Source: SIG440 sp045578305
GTDB taxonomy: Bacteria > Bacillota > Clostridia > Monoglobales > Monoglobaceae
Assembly (NCBI GenBank): GCA_045578305.1
Contig: JAZNKA010000071.1
Coordinates: forward strand, 1-11,481
Direction: 5' to 3'
DNA: 11,481 nt
Shown: positions 1-7,267 of the stretch, piece after piece
Layout: each line of letters starts with the position of its first letter
How positions within the stretch are numbered: position 1 is the first letter of the stretch
Position numbers and translations under genes: made by a program
The notes under the pieces: generated by a model
Databases searched by the model: none
What the model saw: only the letters and a program-made list of their open reading frames with translations
Told to the model about the DNA's origin: nothing

Positions 1-1
1 C

Positions 2-844
2 CATTCAGAAGATATCTTGCCAATGTTTGCAAAATACAACATCACAACCTTCTGTGCACCACCAACAATGTATCGTTTCTTCATCAAAGAAGATTTGTCA
101 AAATATGACCTTTCTTCAATTGAGTATGCAACAACTGCAGGAGAAGCCCTTAATCCCGAAGTGTTCAACCAGTTTAAAAAGGCAACAGGTCTTACCATAA
201 TGGAGGGCTTTGGACAGACCGAAACAACACTCTCTATCGCAAACTTTGTTGGCTCAACACCCAAAATCGGCTCAATGGGCAGACCAAGTCCACTTTATGA
301 TGTTGTTGTTCTTGACCCTGATGGAAACGAATGCAAAACCGGTGATACAGGCGAAATCTGCATCCGTGTAAAAGATAATGTTCCTTGCGGACTCTTTATC
401 GGCTACTACTTGGATGAAGAAAAGACAAACGAGGTATGGCATGACGGATACTACCACACAGGCGACCAGGCGACAATGGACGAAGATGGATACCTTTGGT
501 ATGTGGGCAGAATTGATGATGTTATCAAATCTTCCGGTTACCGCATAGGGCCTTTCGAAATAGAGAGCGTTATCATGGAACTTCCTTATGTTCTTGAATG
601 TGCAATCACCCCTGTTCCTGACGAAGTGCGTGGTCAGATTGTAAAAGCTACCATCGTGCTTGTGAAAGGAACCGAAGGCACAGACGAGCTGAAAAAAGAA
701 ATCCAGGAATATGTAAAAACACATACCGCTCCGTACAAATATCCAAGAATTGTGGAATTTGTTGACGAACTTCCCAAAACCATCAGCGGCAAAGTAAGAC
801 GCGTGGAAATCCGCAAAAATGACCTTGAAAAAATGAAGGGCTAA
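2..844 (+). CDS. AMP-forming acyl-CoA synthetase, C-terminal half (5' end outside window)
   Basis: This is the open-ended C-terminal 280 residues of an ANL-superfamily adenylating enzyme. Such enzymes activate a carboxylic acid to an acyl-AMP and then to an acyl-CoA. Core motifs are visible in order (fragment numbering): EGFGQTET at 68-75 (A5 region), YHTGD at 151-155 (A7), GRIDDVIKSSGYRIG at 169-183 (A8, the hinge to the mobile C-terminal domain) and PKTISGKVRR with the catalytic Lys at 264 (A10). The GYRIGPFEIE hinge and PVPDEVRGQ resemble acetyl-CoA synthetase and medium-chain acyl-CoA synthetases (family knowledge), so a short- or medium-chain acyl substrate is likely. The exact acid cannot be told. 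Full-length family members run about 550 residues, so roughly half is missing upstream. The reading frame is intact, and the gene ends just before a hairpin terminator facing a MaoC-like gene. Confidence 0.93.
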   Translation, partial: HSEDILPMFAKYNITTFCAPPTMYRFFIKEDLSKYDLSSIEYATTAGEALNPEVFNQFKKATGLTIMEGFGQTETTLSIANFVGSTPKIGSMGRPSPLYDVVVLDPDGNECKTGDTGEICIRVKDNVPCGLFIGYYLDEEKTNEVWHDGYYHTGDQATMDEDGYLWYVGRIDDVIKSSGYRIGPFEIESVIMELPYVLECAITPVPDEVRGQIVKATIVLVKGTEGTDELKKEIQEYVKTHTAPYKYPRIVEFVDELPKTISGKVRRVEIRKNDLEKMKG

Positions 845-851
845 AAAATAT

Positions 852-884
852 AAAACCGAGGCAATTTGTTTTGCCTCGGTTTTT
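852..884. terminator. Bidirectional intrinsic terminator between the acyl-CoA synthetase and MaoC genes
   Basis: A perfect 13-bp inverted repeat (arms 852-864 and 871-883, loop 865-870) has a GC-rich core ACCGAGGCAA/TTGCCTCGGT. A T-run follows on the plus strand, and on the minus strand a T-rich tract (TTTTATATTTTTT). It lies 8 nt after the synthetase stop and 17 nt beyond the MaoC stop, so it can end both converging transcripts. Confidence 0.88.
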
Positions 885-900
885 CTATGCAAAGATAAAA

Positions 901-1341
901 TCAGGAGATTTTAATCGGTTTGCATTTTACTATCATTTCGGTAATGTTGGTAAGGACAAGCTCGCCGTTTTGATTAAAAACCTCAAATGTAAGTTCAACA
1001 ATTCCGTTTTTCTCGTTCCGTTTTGTAAGATTGGTTACCGTGCAGGTGCTTGCTAACACATCTTCGGCAAACACAGGCTTAAACCATTCTATTTTTGTTG
1101 ATTTGCCAGCAAGAAGCTCGTCTCCTGCCAAGTCGATTTCAAGATATTTTGCCCACACTGCCATAAAGGACATAACTCCGGGGGCAATAAGATTTTTGAA
1201 TATGGTTGACTTTGCATATTCCTCATCGGTGTGAAGAGGGATGTTGTCATACCTTTTTGCAAAATCAATCATGTCTTTTTTGTCTATAACAGCAGACTCA
1301 ATCTCTGTTTTTGAGCCTAATTCAAATTCTTCAAAATACAT
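901..1341 (-). CDS. MaoC-like hotdog-fold enoyl-CoA hydratase/dehydratase
   Basis: This is a 146-residue single hotdog-domain protein of the MaoC / (R)-specific enoyl-CoA hydratase family, acting on acyl-thioesters in the cytoplasm. The hydratase dyad is apparent: Asp32 and His37 in YDNIPLHTDEEYAK keep the D-x4-H spacing of PhaJ-type enzymes. The common N-P-x-H is replaced by N-I-P-L-H, closer to the YDxxPFHxDEE variant seen in many MaoC-like proteins. A LIAPG segment follows, as in the family. I chose the ATG at 1341 rather than a 31-residue upstream extension, because AAGAGGA (1350-1356) sits 8 nt before it and the extension would run through the promoter. Convergence with an acyl-CoA synthetase fits a role in acyl-CoA metabolism. 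The substrate is unknown, and a thioesterase-like or non-catalytic role is possible. Confidence 0.87.
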   Translation of the reverse strand: MYFEEFELGSKTEIESAVIDKKDMIDFAKRYDNIPLHTDEEYAKSTIFKNLIAPGVMSFMAVWAKYLEIDLAGDELLAGKSTKIEWFKPVFAEDVLASTCTVTNLTKRNEKNGIVELTFEVFNQNGELVLTNITEMIVKCKPIKIS

Positions 1342-1378
1342 TTTGTATATCCTCTTACCCTGATAAGTCTTGTTTGGT

Positions 1379-1407
1379 ATTGTATCACACAATTTTCTTA
1401 AAAGCAA
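1379..1407 (-). promoter_or_regulatory. Promoter of the MaoC-like gene
   Basis: Reading the minus strand, TTGCTT (1402-1407) and TACAAT (1379-1384) are separated by exactly 17 nt, a good sigma-70/sigma-A type match. The start would fall near 1372, giving a leader of about 31 nt that contains the AAGAGGA ribosome binding site. Confidence 0.65.
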
Positions 1408-1456
1408 GCAATTACAGTGAAAAGTCGGCAACAAAGGATTAAATTTATGCTGTTTA

Positions 1457-1485
1457 TTGAAAATTTTGACTTAATGTGTTATGAT
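1457..1485 (+). promoter_or_regulatory. Promoter of the eight-gene envelope operon
   Basis: TTGAAA (1457-1462) and TATGAT (1480-1485) are separated by 17 nt, a good housekeeping promoter. The expected start near 1492 leaves a leader of about 50 nt before the CPBP protease ATG. No other comparable promoter is obvious in the short gaps within the downstream gene run, so this is probably the main promoter of the operon. It is divergent from the MaoC promoter. Confidence 0.65.
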
Positions 1486-1542
1486 GCAAATATACAACTG
1501 TATTTAAAAATAGTTTTGAAGAAAAGAAAAACAGGTGTTATT

Positions 1543-2205
1543 ATGAAAAAAATACAAATTCCAATTCTTGTTGCGGTGGCCTGTATCATTATGGGTATTG
1601 TGGATGCTGTTATCCGGCCCGGGTATGCAGCCAAATCTGCAATAAAGATAATAATGTTCTTGTTGATACCGATTATTTACGGATTTTTTAATAAAGATAT
1701 AGATATAAAAAAACTAATTAAACCCAACAAAAAAGGACTTGCAGTTGCATTTTGCTTAGGGTTGGCGGTTTATGCAGTTGTGTTGGGTGCATATTTTGCT
1801 TTCAGGAATATCTTTGATTTTTCGGCACTTACAAAAAGCCTGAACGAAACCACGGGCGTCAACAAGTCAAACTTTTTGTGGGTTGCGATTTATATATCAT
1901 TTGTGAATTCGCTTCTTGAGGAATATTTTTTCCGCGGTTTTTCGTTTATAACACTAAAGAATTTTACATCAAGAAAATTTGCGTACATATTCAGCAGTAT
2001 GTCATTTGCACTGTATCATATAGCGATGATGATTGGGTGGTTTGGCATACCGGTAATCATTATTTCGATTTTGGGACTGTTTGCGGGCGGTATGATTTTT
2101 AACAGATTTGATGAAACAAGCGGGAATATATATCTATCTTGGCTGATACATATGTTTGCCAACTTTGCAACAAACACGATAGGATTTATATTGTTTGCAA
2201 TTTAA
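1543..2205 (+). CDS. CPBP family (Abi/CAAX-like) intramembrane glutamic protease
   Basis: This 220-residue polytopic membrane protein carries the three CPBP signature motifs: EEYFFR (Glu126-Glu127 and Arg131), FALYH (His159) and HMFAN (His203, Asn207). These are the catalytic glutamate pair and metal/active-site histidines of the Rce1-like/Abi family, which cleaves substrates within or beside the membrane. The N-terminus has hydrophobic segments around 5-20 and 35-50. I chose the ATG at 1543, which has AGGTG 6 nt upstream. An in-frame extension back to 1417 has no ribosome binding site and would span the promoter. In Gram-positive bacteria CPBP proteins act in peptide maturation, bacteriocin immunity or signalling (family knowledge). 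As the first gene of an operon of exported proteins, this one may process or regulate one of its neighbours (inference). Confidence 0.9.
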   Translation: MKKIQIPILVAVACIIMGIVDAVIRPGYAAKSAIKIIMFLLIPIIYGFFNKDIDIKKLIKPNKKGLAVAFCLGLAVYAVVLGAYFAFRNIFDFSALTKSLNETTGVNKSNFLWVAIYISFVNSLLEEYFFRGFSFITLKNFTSRKFAYIFSSMSFALYHIAMMIGWFGIPVIIISILGLFAGGMIFNRFDETSGNIYLSWLIHMFANFATNTIGFILFAI

Positions 2206-2222
2206 GTAAGGAGGAATTTTCT

Positions 2223-2750
2223 ATGAAAAGAATTTTAATCTGGTCATTTATAATGTGCAGCGTTCTTCTTGTTGCTTGCGAGGCTCGAAGTATTGGAATA
2301 ATAGGCGGGGCAGACGGCTCGACAAGCATATATGTTAGCGGGAATGGAGAAAAAGAAAAAGACCACATTGAACATAATAGTTTCAATACCTATAAATGGG
2401 GCATAACTCTTCAAACTGAGAATGTAACCCCAAAAGGTTTGACATTAAAAATCGAACAGTTTGGCGGCAATCCTTCAGGAGAACTCCAGACAGGTGCAGC
2501 ATACTTTCTTGAAACAACAGTCAATGATGAATGGCAGGAAGTAAAAACAAAGACCGGTCAGCCTTTGGTTTGGAATGCTATTGCTTATATGATTAAAAAG
2601 AACGATATAACTGAAATGAATATAGACTGGCAATACGCTTATGGCGAACTAAATCCCGGGTTTTATCGTCTCAAGAAAGAAATTATGGATTTCAGAGCAC
2701 CCGGAGATTTTGATACAAAGACTTATGAGGTATACTTTACCATTGAGTAA
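2223..2750 (+). CDS. Big_14-like (bacterial Ig-like) lipoprotein with GIIGGADG motif
   Basis: This 175-residue lipoprotein has an N-terminal signal (MKRILIWSF...) ending in lipobox LVAC, with the lipidated Cys at 19. Residues 25-32 read GIIGGADG, a motif best known from the beta subunits of Na+-translocating decarboxylases but also recalled at the N-termini of clostridial lipoproteins. From about residue 58 a domain reads YKWGITLQTENVTPKGL, ...GNPSGELQTG..., YGELNPGFYR and DFRAPGDFDTKTYEV. I recognise this as the bacterial immunoglobulin-like Big_14 pattern. AAGGAGG (2208-2214) lies 8 nt before the ATG and 17 nt separate it from the protease gene. It is predicted to be tethered to the outer face of the membrane. 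The ligand is unknown. The ATG at 2223 is far better supported than any upstream start. Confidence 0.88.
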   Translation: MKRILIWSFIMCSVLLVACEARSIGIIGGADGSTSIYVSGNGEKEKDHIEHNSFNTYKWGITLQTENVTPKGLTLKIEQFGGNPSGELQTGAAYFLETTVNDEWQEVKTKTGQPLVWNAIAYMIKKNDITEMNIDWQYAYGELNPGFYRLKKEIMDFRAPGDFDTKTYEVYFTIE

Positions 2751-2764
2751 GGGGGCGAAGCAAG

Positions 2765-3124
2765 GTGAAAAAGGTGTTTTTAAAAGTTTTGCTGCTTTTG
2801 GGATATTGCATACCTTTTGTGTTTTTGGCAATGAATGAGGATGCTATAACGGGAACGCCATGGTTCTATTTGATTATGATAATTGGATTTGGTGTTTTGT
2901 GCTATGGGAGCGCAAAGGTAAAAAGCGTTTGGATAATATTTGTTGGCAACATATTAAGCTTCACTTCATCTTGTATCTTTGCATGGAACTTTCAAACAGA
3001 AAAATGGGAGTATTACTTTAAACCATTTCTTCCTAATCAGCTGATCATTTTTGAAACAGTAATTGCACTTATAATTCAGATCTCTTACATTATTAAAAAA
3101 CATAAGGAGGGCGAAAAACAGTGA
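2765..3124 (+). CDS. Four-TM hypothetical membrane protein
   Basis: This 119-residue protein of unrecognised family starts at GTG 2765, with a GGGGG-type ribosome binding site just after the previous stop. Hydrophobic stretches at about 5-22, 34-48, 54-74 and 90-110 suggest four membrane segments with short loops. The C-terminus is basic and polar (KKHKEGEKQ), consistent with a cytoplasmic tail. Its stop codon overlaps the next gene's GTG start by 4 nt, which implies translational coupling and a shared function with the following surface protein. There is no catalytic motif. It could be a chaperone or partner subunit for its exported neighbours, but nothing in the sequence shows this. Confidence 0.78.
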   Translation: MKKVFLKVLLLLGYCIPFVFLAMNEDAITGTPWFYLIMIIGFGVLCYGSAKVKSVWIIFVGNILSFTSSCIFAWNFQTEKWEYYFKPFLPNQLIIFETVIALIIQISYIIKKHKEGEKQ

Positions 3125-4098
3125 AAAAGTTAGTTGGCTTTGCAAGTATAATGGCGATTATACTTTTGACGACCATTACCGCCCTTGCCGGAAGCGTCCC
3201 TGAGGATTTGTTGCACGAAGATGGTGCACAGATTTTCTTTGCAGAGGTGATTTCATATTCAGGCGAAAATTCCGTTGTAACAGTATGCCCGGTAAAAAAA
3301 GTCAAAGGCGAGGTTTTAACAGGCACACAGCAACACTATGACAGAGCAAATACCGTCGGAAACTTTGAGGTAAAACAAGGGAATGTGTATCTTTTTACAT
3401 ACTTTGACGAGAATAATCCCACAGAGATTTTTGAAGTTACAAGCTATGACACTTCTGCTCTCAAAATCAAAAACACCACCGGAGATATGTGGAAGCGTTT
3501 TGAAGAATATCTAAACGCCGGCGAATACGAAAAGGCTGAACAGGAGCGAATCAACAGAATAAACGCACGGCGCACAAAGGTTGGCGACGAAATAACCTTG
3601 GCAGAGCTTACCGAAACGGATAATGAAAACTGCTATAAAGTTGAAATTGGACTATTTGGCAAAGCTGAAGTGTACGAAACAGACAAAAGCAAATTTTACA
3701 AATTGGCTGAGGACGTAAGATTAGTTGATGTTGAAGATGTTTTTGTAATGGATACGGATGGCGGCTTGGTCATAAGATGCTATGACGGCGCTGACCCGCA
3801 CGAAATAACTATATGGGACAACTGTACCGCCAGCGGAAGTCGTGTGGCAATGTTTAGCGCCCCAAGGGGTGATTATGTCATCAAAGCTGAAGATTTTAAC
3901 AAGCTGATTTCGTTGCTTCCTAAGGATGCAGAGCCAAAGCTTCCGACAATGAAGAATTTATATGCCAATTTTTTGTATTGGTTTATATTTAATTCAACAA
4001 CGGCTTATGTTATCGGGGTGACGATGCTTGTTGTATTATTGAGCAGCGTTATAATTGTCATAAGACGAAAGAAAAAGCACATTAAAAAAGCTGATTAA
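3121..4098 (+). CDS. Surface protein with N-terminal signal peptide and C-terminal membrane anchor
   Basis: This is a 325-residue protein with a Sec signal peptide (hydrophobic 5-22, likely cleavage after ALA), a large exported region, a C-terminal membrane segment at about 289-316 and a basic tail (RRKKKHIKK). It is therefore a type I membrane protein facing outward. The region at about 35-110 (AQIFFAEVIS..., VVTVCPVKKVKGEV..., NVYLFTYFD) looks like a small all-beta domain, possibly OB-like. A charged helical stretch follows (FEEYLNAGEYEKAEQERI, 141-158), then a second mixed domain to about 280. The GTG start at 3121 has AAGGAGG (3104-3110) 10 nt upstream and overlaps the previous gene by 4 nt. 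I do not recognise a named family. No peptidase or sortase motif is visible. Confidence 0.85.
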   Translation: MKKLVGFASIMAIILLTTITALAGSVPEDLLHEDGAQIFFAEVISYSGENSVVTVCPVKKVKGEVLTGTQQHYDRANTVGNFEVKQGNVYLFTYFDENNPTEIFEVTSYDTSALKIKNTTGDMWKRFEEYLNAGEYEKAEQERINRINARRTKVGDEITLAELTETDNENCYKVEIGLFGKAEVYETDKSKFYKLAEDVRLVDVEDVFVMDTDGGLVIRCYDGADPHEITIWDNCTASGSRVAMFSAPRGDYVIKAEDFNKLISLLPKDAEPKLPTMKNLYANFLYWFIFNSTTAYVIGVTMLVVLLSSVIIVIRRKKKHIKKAD

Positions 4099-4120
4099 GT
4101 TGTGAAAGGGGCTGGACTGA

Positions 4121-4396
4121 GTGGTACAGATTTACTATATTTTTATGATATTTGTATTGCCGACACTTGTTGGATTGTTGTTGGGAATATGTCTTTGGAG
4201 ACTTAAGAAAACCCGAGTTTTATCAGGGTTGATGCTTCTTGTTGGTGTAGTGTGGTGGTGCGTTTTGTCACATACCAATACCCATGGCAGCGAAGGCCCG
4301 GGACTTTTGGCGCTGATGTATTCTCTTATGGCACTTGCGTTCACGGTGGTTGAAGTGATTAAGTTTATCGTGAGAAAAACGAAAGCAAGGAGATGA
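4121..4396 (+). CDS. Small three-TM hypothetical membrane protein
   Basis: This 91-residue protein is mostly hydrophobic, with probable membrane segments at about 4-25, 33-50 and 60-84 and a basic tail (RKTKARR). It starts at GTG 4121, preceded by AAAGGGG (4105-4111) at 9-nt spacing. A short loop, SHTNTHGSEGPG, between segments 2 and 3 is the only polar region of note. No family is recognised. The next gene begins 4 nt after its stop and that gene's ribosome binding site lies inside this coding sequence, so the two are probably translated together. Confidence 0.75.
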   Translation: MVQIYYIFMIFVLPTLVGLLLGICLWRLKKTRVLSGLMLLVGVVWWCVLSHTNTHGSEGPGLLALMYSLMALAFTVVEVIKFIVRKTKARR

Positions 4397-4400
4397 TAAT

Positions 4401-4973
4401 ATGAATTTCGGAAAAAGCAGAAACTTAGTGTTGGTTGGCTTTGCCGTTGGAATTTTGTTTGTGCTTTCAGGCTGCAAAGAAAACACAAAGAACCTATACC
4501 TTCCTGAAGCAAAGAACGATAAAATATATACTACTGTTGGTGACCACGATAAATATCAAACAGAGTTTTGTCTTATTTCCCCAGAAACTATTATTGAACT
4601 GAATTCGGATATAAAAAAGTTAAAGATGCAGCCAATAAGCGTTGAATATGGCTCGGGAGATGGATTTAAATGGACCGAAAATAAATATGAAGATGTTTTG
4701 ATTAAAGCACTTATTTCGGATGATAACGAAGAAATTATCAACAGAATAACAACCACTTCTTCCAACTACGAAACTGTAAGGGGAATTAAGGTTGGAGACA
4801 GCTTATCAAAACTTACGAATACATACAAAGACAACTTGGAATATTCTGAGTCAACAGAAAAAAGTTATTATATATATGACCCCGAAAATGATATTGGATT
4901 TAAAAGAATATTCTTTTATGTAGAGAATGACATCATAAATGAAATTGTTATTGAAGATGGTATTGATGGTTAA
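4401..4973 (+). CDS. Lipoprotein with a C-terminal GIKVGDS-type domain
   Basis: This 190-residue lipoprotein has lipobox VLSGC, with Cys25 as the lipid-attachment residue. The middle region (about 45-110) has no recognised domain. The C-terminal part begins NYETVRGIKVGDSLSKL at about 123-139. The turn-plus-helix pattern (xGIkvGDslskv) is that of small BamE/SmpA- or BLIP-like beta-lactamase-inhibitor folds seen in many Firmicute lipoproteins. This is fold resemblance only. AAGGAG (4387-4392) lies 8 nt before the ATG, inside the end of the preceding gene. The product should be anchored to the outer leaflet. Its binding partner is unknown. Confidence 0.83.
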   Translation: MNFGKSRNLVLVGFAVGILFVLSGCKENTKNLYLPEAKNDKIYTTVGDHDKYQTEFCLISPETIIELNSDIKKLKMQPISVEYGSGDGFKWTENKYEDVLIKALISDDNEEIINRITTTSSNYETVRGIKVGDSLSKLTNTYKDNLEYSESTEKSYYIYDPENDIGFKRIFFYVENDIINEIVIEDGIDG

Positions 4974-4991
4974 AACGAAAGGGTGAGGTTG

Positions 4992-6131
4992 GTGAAAAAA
5001 GCTATATCAATCATTTTATCAGCTGCATTGCTCATTTTGATGCAGACAGCGGTTTTTGCAGCCAATGGTGATGTTGTTGGACATATATATTCAACAGACA
5101 TCCAGGCATATATAAATGGCATTGAAGTTGAATCATATAACATAGGGGGGAAAACTGCTGTAGTTATTGAGGATATACTAAATAAAAATGCGCATCAGTA
5201 TATCTATGATGATTCTTCACGTGCGTTAAAGTTCTTTTCGCTAAATCCTGATTATCTTGTTGAGGGGAAAGCAGAAAACAAAACAAAACCGGGCAAGGTT
5301 ATAGGGAAAATATATCAAACAGATATTAAAACATCTATTTATGATGTTGTTATTCCTACTTACAACATAGGCGGAAAAACTGCTGTGGCAATAGAAGATT
5401 TGGGATGCGATGGCACATTTTCACCTATTGGCGGTAAGTATATCTGGAACGAAAAAGAACGTGCAATAAGTCTTGAGTTTTTGTATGAAAGCTCAGGCGT
5501 TCTTTCAAACAATAAAAATATAAACATAACCGCAAACGAAGATATGACCGAGGCTGAGGTGACCTTTGGGGAAGTGTTTCATTGTGGAGGTTACCAGCAA
5601 CGCTTCAATTTTCCTGAATATGTAACAGACGATGCGAAAATAGAAGTTATATTGCCTGTAAAAGCCAATGGTGAAATAATAGGATATTATTTCCGCAGAC
5701 CGTCAGAGGGAAATAAATTTACAGCATTTACATACTGGTATCCCGAAAAGTTTAAAGAAGCGGAAAATAATTATACACCATATCCGCACAAAACAAGAGA
5801 GGATATTATTGCACATTTTGTAAATTATCATTCGGTAGGAGAACCTAGAGAACGGTTTGATACAGATAATTATTCTTTTGTCTATATATCGGTAGCCGGT
5901 ACATCATGGACATCATATAATCTTTTGCAGGTTTATGATGATGGAACATATATTGATTACGGAAAAGAAATCAATACACGAAATCGTGCACCACAAAATC
6001 TGATCGTTGATAAGGGAAATGAAAAGGTCACATTTAAGTATGTAGACCGATACAATTCCGAATGGTTTACAAAGTACGAAATTGACTTGAAAACAGGCAA
6101 AATAAAAACAATTGAAACTGATGAAAATTAA
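4992..6131 (+). CDS. Secreted protein with two tandem stalk-type (copper amine oxidase N-terminal-like) modules
   Basis: This 379-residue exported protein has a signal peptide ending AVFA (cleavage near residue 23) and no C-terminal anchor. Two tandem copies of one module are visible: residues 30-82 (GHIYSTDIQAYINGIEVE, YNIGGKTAVVIEDI) and 105-160 (GKIYQTDIKTSIYDVVIP, YNIGGKTAVAIEDL). The pattern resembles the stalk/copper-amine-oxidase N-terminal-like domain common in Clostridia, usually a surface interaction module and not an oxidase. The remaining C-terminal 220 residues are a beta-rich region with no family I recognise. I prefer the GTG at 4992 over the GTG at 4983: AAAGGG (4978-4983) is 8 nt before the former but overlaps the latter. 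It lies 18 nt after the upstream lipoprotein gene. Confidence 0.85.
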   Translation: MKKAISIILSAALLILMQTAVFAANGDVVGHIYSTDIQAYINGIEVESYNIGGKTAVVIEDILNKNAHQYIYDDSSRALKFFSLNPDYLVEGKAENKTKPGKVIGKIYQTDIKTSIYDVVIPTYNIGGKTAVAIEDLGCDGTFSPIGGKYIWNEKERAISLEFLYESSGVLSNNKNINITANEDMTEAEVTFGEVFHCGGYQQRFNFPEYVTDDAKIEVILPVKANGEIIGYYFRRPSEGNKFTAFTYWYPEKFKEAENNYTPYPHKTREDIIAHFVNYHSVGEPRERFDTDNYSFVYISVAGTSWTSYNLLQVYDDGTYIDYGKEINTRNRAPQNLIVDKGNEKVTFKYVDRYNSEWFTKYEIDLKTGKIKTIETDEN

Positions 6132-6159
6132 CCGGATATATACTCAGGAGGCTTGTCGT

Positions 6160-7197
6160 ATGAAGAAAAAGTTTATTGTGTTTTTTGCTTTTTTAGCTGC
6201 TCTACTTGTGACAGTGGGATGCTTGATGCAATATAAGCGCACCCACCAAAGCATAAAATCTTTTACAGCGGTTATGTGTACAGCGCAGGATTTCTTTGTT
6301 TCTGGTGAAGATTCCTATTTGCAAATCCGATTTGATGATAAAAAGCATACTGTGAAGAAAATCGCTGTAAAGGATGAAAATATTATTAAAAAGATTTTAG
6401 AATCAAATATTCATGCAATCATTGGTGTCAACATTATATCCGATATTCCTAAGAGGGTTTTAGACGAAAAACACCTTGATTCTGATACGATAAATGCCTT
6501 GCAATTACTTGTTGACTATAGCGAATTTGATGATTTTTTTGAGATTGCAGATGTATCTTTTAATGATTTACACAGCTTTGTCGGCAAGGTTATTGAAGAA
6601 ACTACCACATATATGATTGTTGAGCCTGTAAAAGATAAGGCTGATGGAGATATGGGCGACAGAGTAAAGGTTGAATATGGAACAGACCATATAGACTATC
6701 TTTATGGAGAAGGTCGCAAGGTTGTTATATACTTTAAGGGCAAGCCAGTCGAGACAGATGACGGAATAAAACTTGTTAAAGCTGATGATATTTCAACAGA
6801 AGGCTTCCAAGAATTTGAATTAGAGGTTGAGCCTTCAAGCGAGAAACAAAAAAGAATGATTTTAAGTGAGAATACAGACGGATTTGTTTCATTTGGTCAT
6901 ATCAGCGATAAAAACCTTTATTACTACGGACTGGACAAAGTAATGATAACCATTAAAGGTTTCACAATGCCCCTTGAAACAGCTTTGGAAAAAGGAAGAA
7001 TTACTTTGGATGGAATTGTTGCTGATTGCAATAAGGATGTTGCTGATGGAATCGTTGAAGAACTTGTTTATAAAGATGGTGGTAGCCAAGTATATAAATA
7101 TCCCGAATTCACCATTATCAAATATCATACACTTGACGGGAACCGCGATGTTTATATCGGCAGTACTGATATGGATATAAGCGTTGCAGGCAAGTAG
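6160..7197 (+). CDS. Lipoprotein, last gene of the envelope operon
   Basis: This 345-residue protein has a hydrophobic N-terminus ending TVGC, with Cys21 matching a relaxed lipobox, so it is probably a lipoprotein. If the lipobox is not used, it would be a signal-anchored protein. A segment at about 140-215 (FVGKVIEE..YMIVEPV, DRVKVEYG, VVIYFKGKP) looks like a small beta-barrel domain of the kind annotated DUF3221-like in Firmicutes (tentative). The C-terminal third contains LETALEKGRITLDGIVAD and a YKDGGSQVYKY...GNRDVYIG stretch that I recall from other clostridial exported proteins but cannot name. CAGGAGG (6145-6151) is 8 nt before the ATG at 6160. An upstream in-frame ATG at 6112 overlaps the previous gene and lacks a ribosome binding site. 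A strong terminator follows. Confidence 0.83.
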   Translation: MKKKFIVFFAFLAALLVTVGCLMQYKRTHQSIKSFTAVMCTAQDFFVSGEDSYLQIRFDDKKHTVKKIAVKDENIIKKILESNIHAIIGVNIISDIPKRVLDEKHLDSDTINALQLLVDYSEFDDFFEIADVSFNDLHSFVGKVIEETTTYMIVEPVKDKADGDMGDRVKVEYGTDHIDYLYGEGRKVVIYFKGKPVETDDGIKLVKADDISTEGFQEFELEVEPSSEKQKRMILSENTDGFVSFGHISDKNLYYYGLDKVMITIKGFTMPLETALEKGRITLDGIVADCNKDVADGIVEELVYKDGGSQVYKYPEFTIIKYHTLDGNRDVYIGSTDMDISVAGK

Positions 7198-7229
7198 AGA
7201 AAAAAATTAACAATAAGGTGTATAAAAAT

Positions 7230-7266
7230 AAAAACGGAATACTTTTATTAAAAGTATTCCGTTTTT
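7230..7266. terminator. Bidirectional intrinsic terminator shared by the envelope operon and tRNA-Leu
   Basis: A perfect 17-bp inverted repeat (arms 7230-7246 and 7250-7266) with a 3-nt loop has a CGGAATAC core. A T-run flanks it on the plus side (CCGTTTTT) and a longer T-rich tract on the minus side. It starts 32 nt after the last operon stop and lies 1 nt from the 3' CCA of the minus-strand tRNA, so it can terminate both converging transcripts. Confidence 0.9.
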
Positions 7267-7267
7267 G

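Noticed and set aside
272..892. Long minus-strand open frame (206 codons) antisense to the acyl-CoA synthetase
   Set aside because: It overlaps a gene with clear A5, A7, A8 and A10 motifs, has no recognisable domain and would run through the terminator hairpin; it is a shadow frame.
1417..1542. N-terminal extension of the CPBP protease to an ATG at 1417
   Set aside because: There is no ribosome binding site, the extension would span the operon promoter at 1457-1485, and the ATG at 1543 has AGGTG at good spacing.
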